Position numbers and translations under genes: made by a program. Positions 1 through 7,456 of a stretch of 10,492 nucleotides of DNA are shown one piece after another. The DNA lies in contig JBBRLG010000247.1 in assembly GCA_038231495.1 (NCBI GenBank), positions 1 through 10,492 on the forward strand. Direction: 5' to 3'. The notes beneath the pieces are model-generated. The model saw nothing but the letters and a program-made list of their open reading frames with translations. It was not told the DNA's origin and searched no databases. Source of the stretch: JBBRLG01 sp038231495 (GTDB lineage Bacteria > Planctomycetota > Planctomycetia > Gemmatales > Gemmataceae). Positions within the stretch are counted from its first letter, which is position 1. Each line of letters begins with the position of its first letter.

Positions 1-304
1 GGGCGGTTTTCCAGCATGGGGCCTTCTCCACGGGTGTCGGTGCCAGCGCGGCGTTCGAGACGGGGCGTCTCACTTCCCCTTTATCGGCGCGGCGCGGCCG
101 CTGCTTGAGACAAATTTACACCGTCGTAGCCGCAAGCGGCTCGCTTGCAGGCTCGACGGATCGCGCTGCGTGCGTTCAGCCAGCAAGCGAGCCGCTTGCG
201 GCTACGACAGCAGGCCGGTCTTCTGTCTTTTTTCCGTGTATTCCGTGGTTTCTCGCTTTGGGAATTCTTAGCATGGGACAAGGCATTAACCCGACGGTGC
301 CGCG
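1..304. other. Left-edge stretch with no confident gene
   Basis: No convincing complete gene is visible. The frame beginning at base 3 is open from the window edge to a TGA at 306-308 that overlaps the P-II start codon as ATGA, and its first ~75 bases have GC-rich third positions, so the tail of an upstream gene could lie here. The same frame then runs through the inverted repeat at 123-208 and a pyrimidine-rich stretch around 220-260, and the other two forward frames are also open for long parts. The openness is therefore weak evidence. The bases before 305 have no good Shine-Dalgarno sequence and I found no convincing promoter. Confidence 0.4.
123..208. repeat. Inverted repeat, 26-bp perfect arms around a 34-bp spacer
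   Basis: Bases 123-148 are the exact reverse complement of 183-208; pairing stops at both ends (122/209 and 149/182 mismatch). Each arm contains the 13-mer AGCCGCAAGCGGC or its complement, which recurs in both arms of the palindrome at 1496-1542. This suggests a dispersed REP-like palindromic family and not a terminator, since no T tract follows. The spacer 149-182 has no evident function. The repeat lies about 100 bases before the P-II gene. Confidence 0.8.
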
Positions 305-619
305 ATGAAAATGCTCACCCTCGTCGTTCGCCCGTTCTGTGCCGAGGCGGTTCTAAATGCCATCGCCGACCTGGACGTGATTTCGTGCGTGGTCCGCGAA
401 GCCAAGGGCTACAGCCGGCAGAAGGGCTACCTCAACCGCTACGTCGGCAGCGAGTACAGCATGGCGTTTTTGCCCAAGGTGGAGATCACCGTGTGCGTCA
501 GCGAGGACCGTGCCGAAGAGGTTCTCGACCGCATCACCCGCGCCGCACGCACCGGCCGCATCGGCGACGGCAAAATCCTCGTGCTACTGACCGGGTGGCC
601 CGAACCCCTCGAATTTTAA
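305..619 (+). CDS. P-II family signalling protein, short C-terminus
   Basis: This 104-residue protein matches the GlnB/GlnK family over almost its whole length. Visible family features are the KGYSRQKG stretch with Gln39, the T-loop with Tyr51 (the uridylylation-site position of E. coli GlnB) followed by FLPK with Lys58, and the TGRIGDGK motif ending at Lys90. P-II proteins are cytoplasmic trimers that bind ATP/ADP and 2-oxoglutarate and control ammonium transporters or enzymes by contact. Here the chain ends at residue 104 with a WPEPLEF tail. The usual ~112-residue length and the arginines near 101 and 103 that contact nucleotide phosphates are absent, so ligand binding may differ. No ammonium transporter or glutamine synthetase is adjacent; the next gene starts 10 bases after the stop and encodes a secreted protein. 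A non-nitrogen P-II-like role is possible. The start at 305 lacks a strong ribosome-binding site; ATG 311 is an alternative. Confidence 0.93.
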   Translation: MKMLTLVVRPFCAEAVLNAIADLDVISCVVREAKGYSRQKGYLNRYVGSEYSMAFLPKVEITVCVSEDRAEEVLDRITRAARTGRIGDGKILVLLTGWPEPLEF

Positions 620-629
620 GGGAGATCGC

Positions 630-1478
630 ATGAAAACGACCCTCACTCTCCTCGCCCTGTTGAGCGCGGCCCTCGTGGCGACCGCGGGCGAACGACACAT
701 CATTGTCGCCGACCATGAAACGAAGAAGGTCATCAAGATCAAAGACGACGGCACCCTGCTCTGGGACGCCCGCAACGACAACGGCCACGACGTGCAGCTT
801 CTGGCCAACGGCAACCTGGTAATCGTTTGCGGCCGGACCGTGCAGGAGGTTGGCCCCGACAAAAAGGTGGTCCGCGAGATCGGCAAGCCGGCGGTCGAGG
901 TCGCGGAGTCGGCCCAGCGGTTGAAGAACGGCAACACGGTCATCGCCGACAACGGCAAGATGCGCGTGGTCGAGGTCAACGACAAGGACGAAGTCGTGTG
1001 GAGTTACGACGTACCCAACGCCAACAAACGGCCGACGCCGACGATGCGCCAGGTACGGCGGCTGGACAACGGCAACACGCTGATTTGCGCCAGCACCGAG
1101 GACGAGGTCATCGAGATATCGCCGGAAAAGAAGGTGGTTTGGCGGTACGCACTGCCGTTCCCCTACCTGGCCACGCGCCTGGAGAACGGCCACACGCTCA
1201 TCAGCAGCGGCAGCGGCTACGGCAGCAAGGAGGGCTATTTCCTGGTCGAAGTGGACAAGGACGGCAAAGAGGTTTGGAAATACGGCGGCGCGGACGCCCC
1301 GGCGGAGCAGAAGTTGAACTGGCCGAGTGGCTTCGTGCGGCTGGCGAACGGCAACACGCTCATTTCGATCGCGCGCGACGGCGCGATCCGGGAAGTGTCG
1401 GCGGACAAGAAGACCGTCAAGACGATCAAGAGTCCGGCGATGAAACACCCGTGTACGTTGGTGGTGATCGAGGAGTAA
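630..1478 (+). CDS. Secreted beta-propeller-like (PQQ/NHL-type) repeat protein
   Basis: The 282-residue product starts with a signal peptide: Lys2, a hydrophobic run at about 4-18, and an ATA|GE cleavage site near residue 19. Export from the cytoplasm is therefore expected. The rest consists of recurring units with the core RLxNGNTLI, at about 56-65, 97-106, 144-152, 183-191 and 237-245, each followed by a strand ending in a pattern like V.E(V/I)...KKVVW.Y. Tryptophans occur at 45, 124, 170 and 216. This is typical of small-bladed propellers of the PQQ-like, NHL or arylsulfotransferase-like kinds. No catalytic residues are evident, so the role could be ligand or protein binding. GGGAG at 620-624 gives a well-spaced ribosome-binding site. 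The ten-base gap after the P-II gene implies co-transcription. Confidence 0.85.
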   Translation: MKTTLTLLALLSAALVATAGERHIIVADHETKKVIKIKDDGTLLWDARNDNGHDVQLLANGNLVIVCGRTVQEVGPDKKVVREIGKPAVEVAESAQRLKNGNTVIADNGKMRVVEVNDKDEVVWSYDVPNANKRPTPTMRQVRRLDNGNTLICASTEDEVIEISPEKKVVWRYALPFPYLATRLENGHTLISSGSGYGSKEGYFLVEVDKDGKEVWKYGGADAPAEQKLNWPSGFVRLANGNTLISIARDGAIREVSADKKTVKTIKSPAMKHPCTLVVIEE

Positions 1479-1495
1479 AAGCAAACTCCTTCCGT

Positions 1496-1542
1496 TTTGC
1501 CGCTTGCGGCTTTGCAAATTTTGCAAAGCCGCAAGCGGCAAA
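1496..1542. repeat. 47-nt near-perfect palindrome (23-bp arms, 1-nt centre)
   Basis: Bases 1496-1518 pair perfectly with 1520-1542 around T1519. The inner part is TTTGCAAA-type and the outer part is the CCGCTTGCGG-type motif. The 13-mer AGCCGCAAGCGGC is shared with the inverted repeat at 123-208. The palindrome begins 17 bases after the propeller gene's stop, so the transcript could form a long hairpin that stops or stabilises the upstream mRNA. The following bases are not T-rich, so a classical Rho-independent terminator is not supported. A REP-like element is the better label. Confidence 0.85.
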
Positions 1543-1685
1543 TGCCTTGTATGCCGAACCTACCGACCACACCGCCCTGCCCCACCTCCGACCGAACCGT
1601 TCCCTTTCTCATTCCGGTAGACTCCGCCGCCTTCCGGCCGATGGTACGGGTAGTTCGCCCCACCCGCGCCCCCGGAGTCCGCACC

Positions 1686-2000
1686 ATGTCGAGGTTCTAC
1701 CTGCTGCCGTCGCGGCCCGAACTGGGCGAACGGTTCGCCACGTTCCTGCGTTTGGTTTTTCCGGGACTGGACTGGGACGGGGCCATGCGTCTGAACCTGG
1801 CCGACGCGCTGGGCGCGGCCGCGGGCTGTCACGAAGACGTGATCGTCGTTTTCCGCGACGACCTGCCCATCGACGAGTTGCCGATTCGGGCGCTAGTGGA
1901 CGGCTACGGTGCGGAACCGGGCGACGAAATAATCGAAATCCGGCCGACCGGGCGCGGGGCAGACCTCGTCAGTCGCCGGTTCCGCATCGATGCCGCGTAA
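1686..2000 (+). CDS. Small conserved-looking protein of unknown function (104 aa)
   Basis: I do not recognise this protein. The frame is open from a TTG at 1497 with in-frame ATGs at 1551 and 1641. ATG 1686 is chosen because GGAG at 1674-1677 sits 8 bases before it, and because the earlier reading frame crosses the palindrome at 1496-1542 and gives proline-rich, low-information sequence. The product is acidic, soluble-looking and without a signal peptide or membrane segment. It has an FLRLVFPGLDWDG stretch near residues 19-31 and a VIVVFRDDLPIDELP stretch near 52-66, which suggests a small alpha/beta fold. The pseudopilin gene starts 105 bases downstream on the same strand. Confidence 0.65.
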   Translation: MSRFYLLPSRPELGERFATFLRLVFPGLDWDGAMRLNLADALGAAAGCHEDVIVVFRDDLPIDELPIRALVDGYGAEPGDEIIEIRPTGRGADLVSRRFRIDAA

Positions 2001-2105
2001 GCAAAGCTCTTGCAAACCGAGGTTCCGTCGCCCAGAATGGGAGGGAAAGAGTTTGGTGCCGTGCTCGTGCAACAGACCGGAGGACCGCCCGGTCGGGAGG
2101 ACACC

Positions 2106-2792
2106 ATGCGAAGCCGGCAGGCGTTCACGCTTATCGAGTTACTGGTCGTCATCGCCATCATCGGCGTGCTGATCGCGCTGTTGCTGCCGGCCGTGCAACA
2201 GGTTCGGGCCGCGGCGGACCGCATCAGTTGCGCCAACAACTTGAAGCAAATTGGCCACGGCGCCCATACTTACCACGACACCAAGGGAAAACTGCCGCCG
2301 GTTTGGGTGTCCGGCCCGACCTACGACATTTGGTGGGCGCCGTACGACCCGCGCGTCAATCCGACCGACCCGCCGCTGCTGGATTTCGACCCGACGCGAG
2401 CGCTCTTGTGGGACTACGTCGGGGCCGAACGCAAAGTATTCACCTGCCCGGAAGGCTATCGCCGGGTGAACAACAGCTACGAGTCCCGGCACGTGCAGGT
2501 TAGTTATGCGTTGAACGGCGTCACGAACGGGCCGTCCGGGTTACGCCTGACGGACATCTATAACGGCACTTGTTACGTCATGCTCGGCTGGGACCACTCG
2601 AACGTGCCGGCCTGCAACATGACAGCCGGTCCGAACAACAGCATTTATGTGCCGTTTCCGTTCGACGCGCCGGATTCGTACATCCACTACCCCCCGAGGC
2701 ACAACGGGCAGTTCAACACCCTTTACTGCGACGGCCACGTGACCGGTATGAGGATTGAAGAATTGACCTTGCGGTTGTTCCTGGCGCGTTGA
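2106..2792 (+). CDS. DUF1559 prepilin-type protein with H-X9-DG motif
   Basis: The 228-residue protein opens with a type IV pilin-like N-terminal methylation segment: a short basic leader (MRSRQA), then FTLIELLVVIAIIG, with Glu11 at position +5 after the predicted cleavage between Ala6 and Phe7. A hydrophobic helix continues to about residue 29. The NNLKQIGHGAHTYHD stretch near 44-58 and the C-terminal His199-X9-Asp209-Gly210 motif are hallmarks of the DUF1559 family, which is greatly expanded in planctomycetes. A prepilin peptidase would process it, and the mature protein would be anchored by the N-terminal helix in the envelope. Its exact function is unknown. Ala at -1 instead of Gly is seen in this family. 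GGGAGG at 2095-2100, five bases before ATG 2106, decides the start; the frame is also open further upstream without a comparable site. At 228 residues it is on the short side for the family. Confidence 0.92.
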   Translation: MRSRQAFTLIELLVVIAIIGVLIALLLPAVQQVRAAADRISCANNLKQIGHGAHTYHDTKGKLPPVWVSGPTYDIWWAPYDPRVNPTDPPLLDFDPTRALLWDYVGAERKVFTCPEGYRRVNNSYESRHVQVSYALNGVTNGPSGLRLTDIYNGTCYVMLGWDHSNVPACNMTAGPNNSIYVPFPFDAPDSYIHYPPRHNGQFNTLYCDGHVTGMRIEELTLRLFLAR

Positions 2793-2794
2793 CC

Positions 2795-2818
2795 CGGAGT
2801 TCGTGCTACGCGACTCCG
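2795..2818. terminator. Short hairpin between convergent genes, possible bidirectional terminator
   Basis: CGGAGT at 2795-2800 pairs with ACTCCG at 2813-2818 (6 bp plus a G-T pair). The hairpin fills the 29-base gap between the stop of the pseudopilin gene at 2792 and the stop of the minus-strand PilZ gene at 2822. The position suits a bidirectional terminator, but the stem is short and neither side has a T tract. Confidence 0.35.
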
Positions 2819-2821
2819 TGC

Positions 2822-3565
2822 CTAAACAGCGGCCCCCGGCTGGAACAGCAGGGTGTTGAGTTGTTCTTCACTCAATTCGCAAATGAAATTGCAGCCGAGG
2901 GCGCGGCCGCCGTCGGGCAAGACGTTGACGTGAACGACGCAGGCCAGGATGGTCGTCACCCGGTCGCCATCGGCCGTCAGTAAATCGACACTCAGCATGG
3001 TGCCGTTGGGCACGTCGCGGTCCACCAGCAGGGAAACGCCCCCCACGGAGATGTTCCCGACACGCGCCGCGCACTTGACCGTCACCTCGGCGGTCGTTTC
3101 CGTGTACTGCGCCCGGACGTTGCAGCCGAACCGCGACCAGCCGCGCTGGTCCGGTTGGCCGGGCTTTGCCTTCAGCACGCCGAACCGTTGCAGGTCGAAG
3201 GCGTCCAGTTCCGCGGAGAAGTTACAACCCAAAACCCATTCCCCGGTCGGCTGTTGCTCCGAGCGAACCACGCACGCCAGCACCGAACCCTCGGACCGGC
3301 CGTCGTCCGCGGGCAGGTCGATGCTGATTAGCGACCCCTCTTCAAAGCGAATGATGACCAACAGTTTCATGCCGCCGCGGGAAACGTCCAGCACCTTGCC
3401 GTTGACGCACGTCTCCTCCGCGCCGGCGGGCTTGACCTGCGTTTCCAACCGGGCGGGATAACGTACCCAGACGCGGCGCTCATCCGGCCCGGTCGTGGCG
3501 CGCGCGTCGAAGGCCGGTGAGGGTGCGACCAGGCGTTTCCACAGGGCGGCGGCTTGCTTGAACAT
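2822..3565 (-). CDS. Tandem PilZ-domain protein
   Basis: The 247-residue cytoplasmic-looking protein has two PilZ domains, a family that binds the second messenger cyclic di-GMP. The first, about residues 29-128, has both binding signatures: RxxxR (Arg35, Arg39) and DxSxxG (Asp60, Ser62, Gly65). The second, about 140-240, has NxSxxG (Asn170, Ser172, Gly175), but its RxxxR is RxxxN (Arg145, Asn149), so ligand binding there may be weak or lost. Both copies end with a related strand ending (V/A)LGCNF, consistent with duplication. No output domain is visible, so it may act by protein contact. ATG at 3565 is chosen because GGAGAG lies 7 bases upstream on the minus strand; the frame extends five codons further to a TTG that overlaps this site. 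The gene is convergent with the pseudopilin gene and divergent from the kinase-TPR gene. Confidence 0.9.
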   Translation of the reverse strand: MFKQAAALWKRLVAPSPAFDARATTGPDERRVWVRYPARLETQVKPAGAEETCVNGKVLDVSRGGMKLLVIIRFEEGSLISIDLPADDGRSEGSVLACVVRSEQQPTGEWVLGCNFSAELDAFDLQRFGVLKAKPGQPDQRGWSRFGCNVRAQYTETTAEVTVKCAARVGNISVGGVSLLVDRDVPNGTMLSVDLLTADGDRVTTILACVVHVNVLPDGGRALGCNFICELSEEQLNTLLFQPGAAV

Positions 3566-3651
3566 GGGTCGTCTCTCCAACTGGTCCCGGCCGGCGGTTC
3601 GTCAGGGCGGCGGTTGAGTGTGCGTGTTGGGCTATTTCGTCTCGCGGCAGA

Positions 3652-3680
3652 ATCGTAGGTCATTTCGCGCCGGCAGTCAA
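3652..3680 (-). promoter_or_regulatory. Sigma70-like promoter for the PilZ gene
   Basis: On the minus strand TTGACT (3680-3675) is followed after exactly 17 bases by TACGAT (3657-3652). These match the -35 and -10 consensus at 5 of 6 and 4 of 6 positions. The expected transcript would start near 3645, giving a leader of about 80 bases before ATG 3565. The site lies in the 238-base divergent gap between the PilZ and kinase-TPR genes. Confidence 0.5.
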
Positions 3681-3803
3681 CTAGACGTGCTTGCCAGGAT
3701 GGGCGAACCGGCTGCGTAAACTGCCGGGTGCGGCGGCGTCCGGTTCGAGATCCCAACCGCCCTTGCACACGGGGGCGTTCCTCCCCACAATCAACACAGA
3801 AGA

Positions 3804-6800
3804 ATGACCTTGCGCACACCGCAATTTGTGGTGCCCCAGGAGATTGCCTTGCTCGATATTCAGGCGGAACAGCACGAATTCGGCCAGGTTTGTCAGGACT
3901 TGTACGAGGCCGTCGTGGACCTCAAGCGCCGCCACGACTTGCACCCCTGCGCCGTCCGGCCGCGCGACGGCCTCGCCCTGCGCCGCGACAGCGAGCGCGA
4001 GACGGTCCTCGACCTGGTCAAGCGCTTCCGCAACCTGCCCGCCGACCAACAGCGCCGTCTGCCCGCCTTGCTTAACAGCCTGGCGCAGCTGGAAGTCGTC
4101 GTCGGCGACCTGGAAGCCGGCCAGAACGATTTCCAGGAGGTCGCCCGCCTCGTCGCCGACCCCATCTCGCAGGCCGAGGCGTTCCACAACGTCTACCGCG
4201 CCGCCCTCGAACGCCGCGACTGGACCGAAGCCCTGCCTGCCCTGCGCCGCGCGGTCGAGTTGGACGCCGACGCCTTCGAGCCTTTCCCGTTTGCACATTA
4301 CGAGCCGCAGCGCATCCTCGGCGCCGGCGGCTTCGGCACGACGTTCCTGTGCGAGGATCATAGCCTGACCCGCAAGGTCGTCGTCAAGGCGCTGCGGCCG
4401 GACAGCCTCGACCGCGGCCTGGAAACGATCTTCCGCGAACTGGACATACTGCAGGACCTCGACTATCCGGCGCTGGCCCGCGTTCACGCTTTTGACTATG
4501 CCGATGACGAGCAGAAAACGCGGCCTTTCGTCGTCATGGAATATTTCGAGGGTCAGACGCTGGCCGAGCTCGTCGCCAAGCAGGGACCGATGAATCCGGA
4601 AGACTGGTTCGAGGTCGCGTGGTGCCTGGCGCGGGCCTTGCAAACGGTCCACAACCGCGGCCTGTTGCACCGCAGCCTGCGGCCCGGCAGCGTCTTGCTG
4701 CGGCGCGAAAAGAACGCCGAGGGCGCAACGTGCTGGCGCGTCAAGTTACTGGATACGGGCCTGGCCCTCAAACGCACGGTGATCCACGCCAGCGCCAGCA
4801 ACCCCGCCGCCGGCGTGCAGACGGCGCTCGGCCGCAGCGTGTTGCGCACCGTGGCGTTCTCACCGCAGGAGGTCGTCGGCCGCCCCAAAGGCCAGGTGTG
4901 GGTCGGACCGCACTCCGACGTTTACAATTTCGGCCGGCTGTGCGCCTTCGCGCTGACCGGCCGGCCCGACCCCGACAGTGCCGACCGCGTCATCCTGCAC
5001 GACGCCTGGGGCAAACTGATCGACGACTGCACCGGCTGGACCATCGCGGCCCGGCCGTCGAACTTCGGACCGGTGCTCGACCAACTGGCCAAGGTGCCCG
5101 GCAGCAACGACCGCATTAGCCGGGTCGAGAGCGAACTGTACGACATCGCCATCGCCGAACACACCGCGACGCTCAAGGCAGACCCGGCCAACGTGCAGGC
5201 GCTGCTCAACCGCGCCGCCGCCCACGCGCGCAAGGGCGATCACCGCAAGGCCGTCGTCGATTACAGTGCCGTCATCGAACTGCAGCCGAGCGAACCCGCC
5301 CACTACCGCCGCCGTGGCTTGGCCCACACGCGCAACCGCGACCTGGATGCCGCCATTGCCGACTACACCGAGGCTCTGAAGTTGGAACCGCACAACCTGG
5401 AGGCGTACGCCAACCGCGCCCTGGCCCACTCGCAGCGCGACGACCACGACAAGGCCATCGCCGACTACACCGAGGCGATCCACTTGAACCCGCGCGACCC
5501 GAACCTCTATTACAGCCGGGCCAACGCCCACTACTGCAAGAAGGATTACGCCCTCGCCGTCGCCGACTACTCCGAGACGGTGCGCCTCGATCCTCGGAAC
5601 GCCTGGGCACTGGGCAACCGGGGCAAGGCCTACGCTTTCCGCGGCGACCAGGGCAAGGCGATCACCGACTTCACGCGCGTCTTACAGCTGGAGCCGTCCA
5701 ACGTCCGGGCACGCTGGGATCGGGCGCAGGCGTACCTGGACCGCAAGGACTACGACCTGGCCATCGCCGACTTTACGGAGGCGTTGAAGCTGGACGCCAA
5801 CGCCGGCCTCTACATCGACCGCGGCCTGGCGTATGCCAACAAGGGCGACCTGGACGCGGCCATTGCGGACTTTACCGAAGCGCTGGCCCACGACCCAAAA
5901 AACGCGGGCACGTATGTCTTCCGCGGCAACGCCTACAGCGAACGCGGCGACCTGGACCGGGCACTGGCCGACCTGACCGAGGCGATTGCGTTGAACGGCG
6001 AGGCGGCCATCGCCTGGTACAACCGTGCCAACGTCCACGCGCGGAAAGGCGCCCTGGACCTGGCGCTGGCCGACTACACGCGCACCCTGGAACTGAACCC
6101 GCAACACCTGGGTGCCTACTTCAACCGCGGCAACGCCCACGCGGACGGCGGCTTTTACGACCGGGCGATTGCCGACTACACGACCGTGCTGCAACAGGAG
6201 CCGCGCGACGCCGGCGCGTACACCAACCGCGGCAACGCCTACTTCAGCCTGGGCGACTACGAACACGCCGTCGCCGACTACACCGAGGCGGTCGCGCTCA
6301 ACGCCCGCGATGCGCTGGCGCTGTGCAACCGGGCCAACACCTACTACCGGCTGCGCGACTACGACCGGGCGCTGGCGGACTACGCAGAGGCGCTGCGGCT
6401 GGAACCCGGCAACGCCCGCGCCTACAACTCCCGCGGCAACATTTACGCCGAGCGCGGCGAGAAACACCTGGCGATCGCCGACTACACGGCGGCCATTCGG
6501 GTGGACGACAAGTATGCGCGTGCCTTCTGCAACCGCGGCAACGTCCAAGCGGACCTGGGGCAGTTCGACAAGGCGGTGGCCGATTACACCGAGACGATTT
6601 CCCGCGAACCGACCTATGTGCCCGCGTGGTACAACCGCGGCCTGGCCCACGCCGACCGCGGCGACGACGAGCAAGCGATCGCCGACTTCATGAAAGCGCT
6701 CGAACTCCAACCGCGGCACGCGGGCGCGCTGAACAACCGCGGCAACGCTTACCACCGTCGCGGCGCGACGGACCTGGCGCTGGCCGATTACGCGGCGGCC

Positions 6801-7343
6801 CTCGAAGCCGACTCGACCTTCGCCCTGCCCTACCGCAACCGCGGCGACCTGCACTTCGACCGCGGCGACCTGGATGGTGCCCTTTCCGATTACAACGAGG
6901 CGCTGCGGCTGGACCCAGGCGACGTGCCGACCTACCACCAGCGTGGCCGCCTCTACTTGAAGCGCGGCGACCACGAACGCGCGCTCGCCGACAACTTGGA
7001 GGCGTACCGCATCGCGCCGGCCGACGCACGGACGTGCAACAACCTGGCCTGGTTGTGGGCGACGATCCCCGCCCCGCTGCGTGACCCGGCGAAGGCGGTG
7101 GAGTACGCCCGCAAGGCGTGCGAGCTGTCCGGCTGGAAGGAGCCGGGCCACCTGGACACGCTGGCCGTGGCCTACGCCGCGGCGGGCCAGTTCGCAGAGG
7201 CAGTGCAGTGGCAGCAGCAGGCCGTCGAACGGGCGGACGAAGGGGACAAGGAGGACTACCGCATACGGCTGGCATTGTACGAGGCGGACAAGCCGTATGA
7301 GGCATCGATTGCGGACACCGTAGATAAGGCATCACCATCCTAA
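3804..7343 (+). CDS. Giant kinase-like/TPR scaffold protein, probable pseudokinase
   Basis: The 1,179-residue protein has three parts. Residues 1-160 are a helical region with one TPR-like hairpin near 125-155. Residues 166-440 are a Ser/Thr protein kinase fold: Gly-rich loop GAGGFG (173-178), Lys195 in VVVK, a likely alpha-C Glu212, SPQE (353-356) in place of APE, and SDVYNFG (371-377). The catalytic loop reads HRSLRPGS (289-296): the catalytic Asp is Ser291, the usual Lys is Arg293 and the metal-binding Asn is Ser296. DFG is DTG (317-319). Nucleotide binding may survive but phosphotransfer is doubtful. Residues 466-1076 are 18 contiguous TPR units, followed by two weaker ones to about 1145. 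No transmembrane segment separates the parts, so a cytoplasmic scaffold is likely. ATG 3804 is preceded only by AGAAG immediately upstream, a weak ribosome-binding site. Confidence 0.92.
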   Translation: MTLRTPQFVVPQEIALLDIQAEQHEFGQVCQDLYEAVVDLKRRHDLHPCAVRPRDGLALRRDSERETVLDLVKRFRNLPADQQRRLPALLNSLAQLEVVVGDLEAGQNDFQEVARLVADPISQAEAFHNVYRAALERRDWTEALPALRRAVELDADAFEPFPFAHYEPQRILGAGGFGTTFLCEDHSLTRKVVVKALRPDSLDRGLETIFRELDILQDLDYPALARVHAFDYADDEQKTRPFVVMEYFEGQTLAELVAKQGPMNPEDWFEVAWCLARALQTVHNRGLLHRSLRPGSVLLRREKNAEGATCWRVKLLDTGLALKRTVIHASASNPAAGVQTALGRSVLRTVAFSPQEVVGRPKGQVWVGPHSDVYNFGRLCAFALTGRPDPDSADRVILHDAWGKLIDDCTGWTIAARPSNFGPVLDQLAKVPGSNDRISRVESELYDIAIAEHTATLKADPANVQALLNRAAAHARKGDHRKAVVDYSAVIELQPSEPAHYRRRGLAHTRNRDLDAAIADYTEALKLEPHNLEAYANRALAHSQRDDHDKAIADYTEAIHLNPRDPNLYYSRANAHYCKKDYALAVADYSETVRLDPRNAWALGNRGKAYAFRGDQGKAITDFTRVLQLEPSNVRARWDRAQAYLDRKDYDLAIADFTEALKLDANAGLYIDRGLAYANKGDLDAAIADFTEALAHDPKNAGTYVFRGNAYSERGDLDRALADLTEAIALNGEAAIAWYNRANVHARKGALDLALADYTRTLELNPQHLGAYFNRGNAHADGGFYDRAIADYTTVLQQEPRDAGAYTNRGNAYFSLGDYEHAVADYTEAVALNARDALALCNRANTYYRLRDYDRALADYAEALRLEPGNARAYNSRGNIYAERGEKHLAIADYTAAIRVDDKYARAFCNRGNVQADLGQFDKAVADYTETISREPTYVPAWYNRGLAHADRGDDEQAIADFMKALELQPRHAGALNNRGNAYHRRGATDLALADYAAALEADSTFALPYRNRGDLHFDRGDLDGALSDYNEALRLDPGDVPTYHQRGRLYLKRGDHERALADNLEAYRIAPADARTCNNLAWLWATIPAPLRDPAKAVEYARKACELSGWKEPGHLDTLAVAYAAAGQFAEAVQWQQQAVERADEGDKEDYRIRLALYEADKPYEASIADTVDKASPS
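5199..7031 (+). repeat. Coding array of 18 tandem TPR units
   Basis: The units cover residues 466-1076 of the kinase-TPR protein. Every unit is 34 residues except the sixth (636-668), which is 33. The consensus runs roughly AYxNRGNAYxxRGDxDxAIADYTEALxLxP. The DNA is also repetitive, with recurring blocks such as AACCGCGGCAACGCC, so the array could expand or contract by recombination. TPR arrays form right-handed superhelices that bind partner proteins. Confidence 0.93.
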
Positions 7344-7363
7344 TTGAGAAGCTCTCTGGAATG

Positions 7364-7397
7364 GCTCCCCTCTCCCCCAAGGGGCCTTGCACAAAAA
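7364..7397 (-). repeat. Truncated inverted copy of the C-rich repeat at 7708-7764
   Basis: The right part of this segment, GGGGCCTTGCACAAAAA (7381-7397), matches the reverse complement of 7708-7724 with one change (CCTTGC versus CTTTGC). The left part has CCCCTCTCCCCCAAGGGG, which resembles the hairpin of the full copy. About 20-30 bases of the full copy's middle are missing here. The segment starts 21 bases after the kinase-TPR stop codon, and its CCCC-CAA-GGGG could form a weak hairpin in that transcript. Confidence 0.5.
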
Positions 7398-7412
7398 TGT
7401 CATTTTGGCAGC

Positions 7413-7456
7413 TTGGCGAGTCCGCCAAAGACCCTGTAGTCCGCCAAGGTTGGCGG
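7413..7456. repeat. Cluster of TTGGCG/CGCCAA half-sites forming two hairpins
   Basis: TTGGCG (7413-7418) pairs with CGCCAA (7423-7428), and CCGCCAA (7441-7447) pairs with TTGGCGG (7450-7456). The nine-mer GTCCGCCAA is also directly repeated at 7420-7428 and 7439-7447. It could be a small palindromic repeat or a binding site for a dimeric regulator; nothing in the window decides between these. Confidence 0.5.

Noticed and set aside
1497..1685. Longer version of the 104-residue protein starting at TTG 1497, ATG 1551 or ATG 1641
   Set aside because: The extension crosses a 47-nt palindrome, is proline-rich, and only ATG 1686 has a well-placed GGAG.
2010..2038. TTGCAA-17-CAGAAT as promoter for the pseudopilin gene
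   Set aside because: Both boxes match at only 4 of 6; a match of this quality is expected by chance in a gap of this length, and read-through from the upstream gene is equally possible.
3763..3791. TTGCAC-17-CACAAT as promoter for the kinase-TPR gene
   Set aside because: Spacing is right but the boxes match weakly (3/6 and 4/6), and transcription would begin only a few bases before the start codon.
3681..7151. Long minus-strand open frames (up to 489 residues) opposite the kinase-TPR gene
   Set aside because: These are shadows of the high-GC repetitive coding strand; the valine/alanine/arginine-rich products show no domain, and the plus strand has clear kinase and TPR homology.
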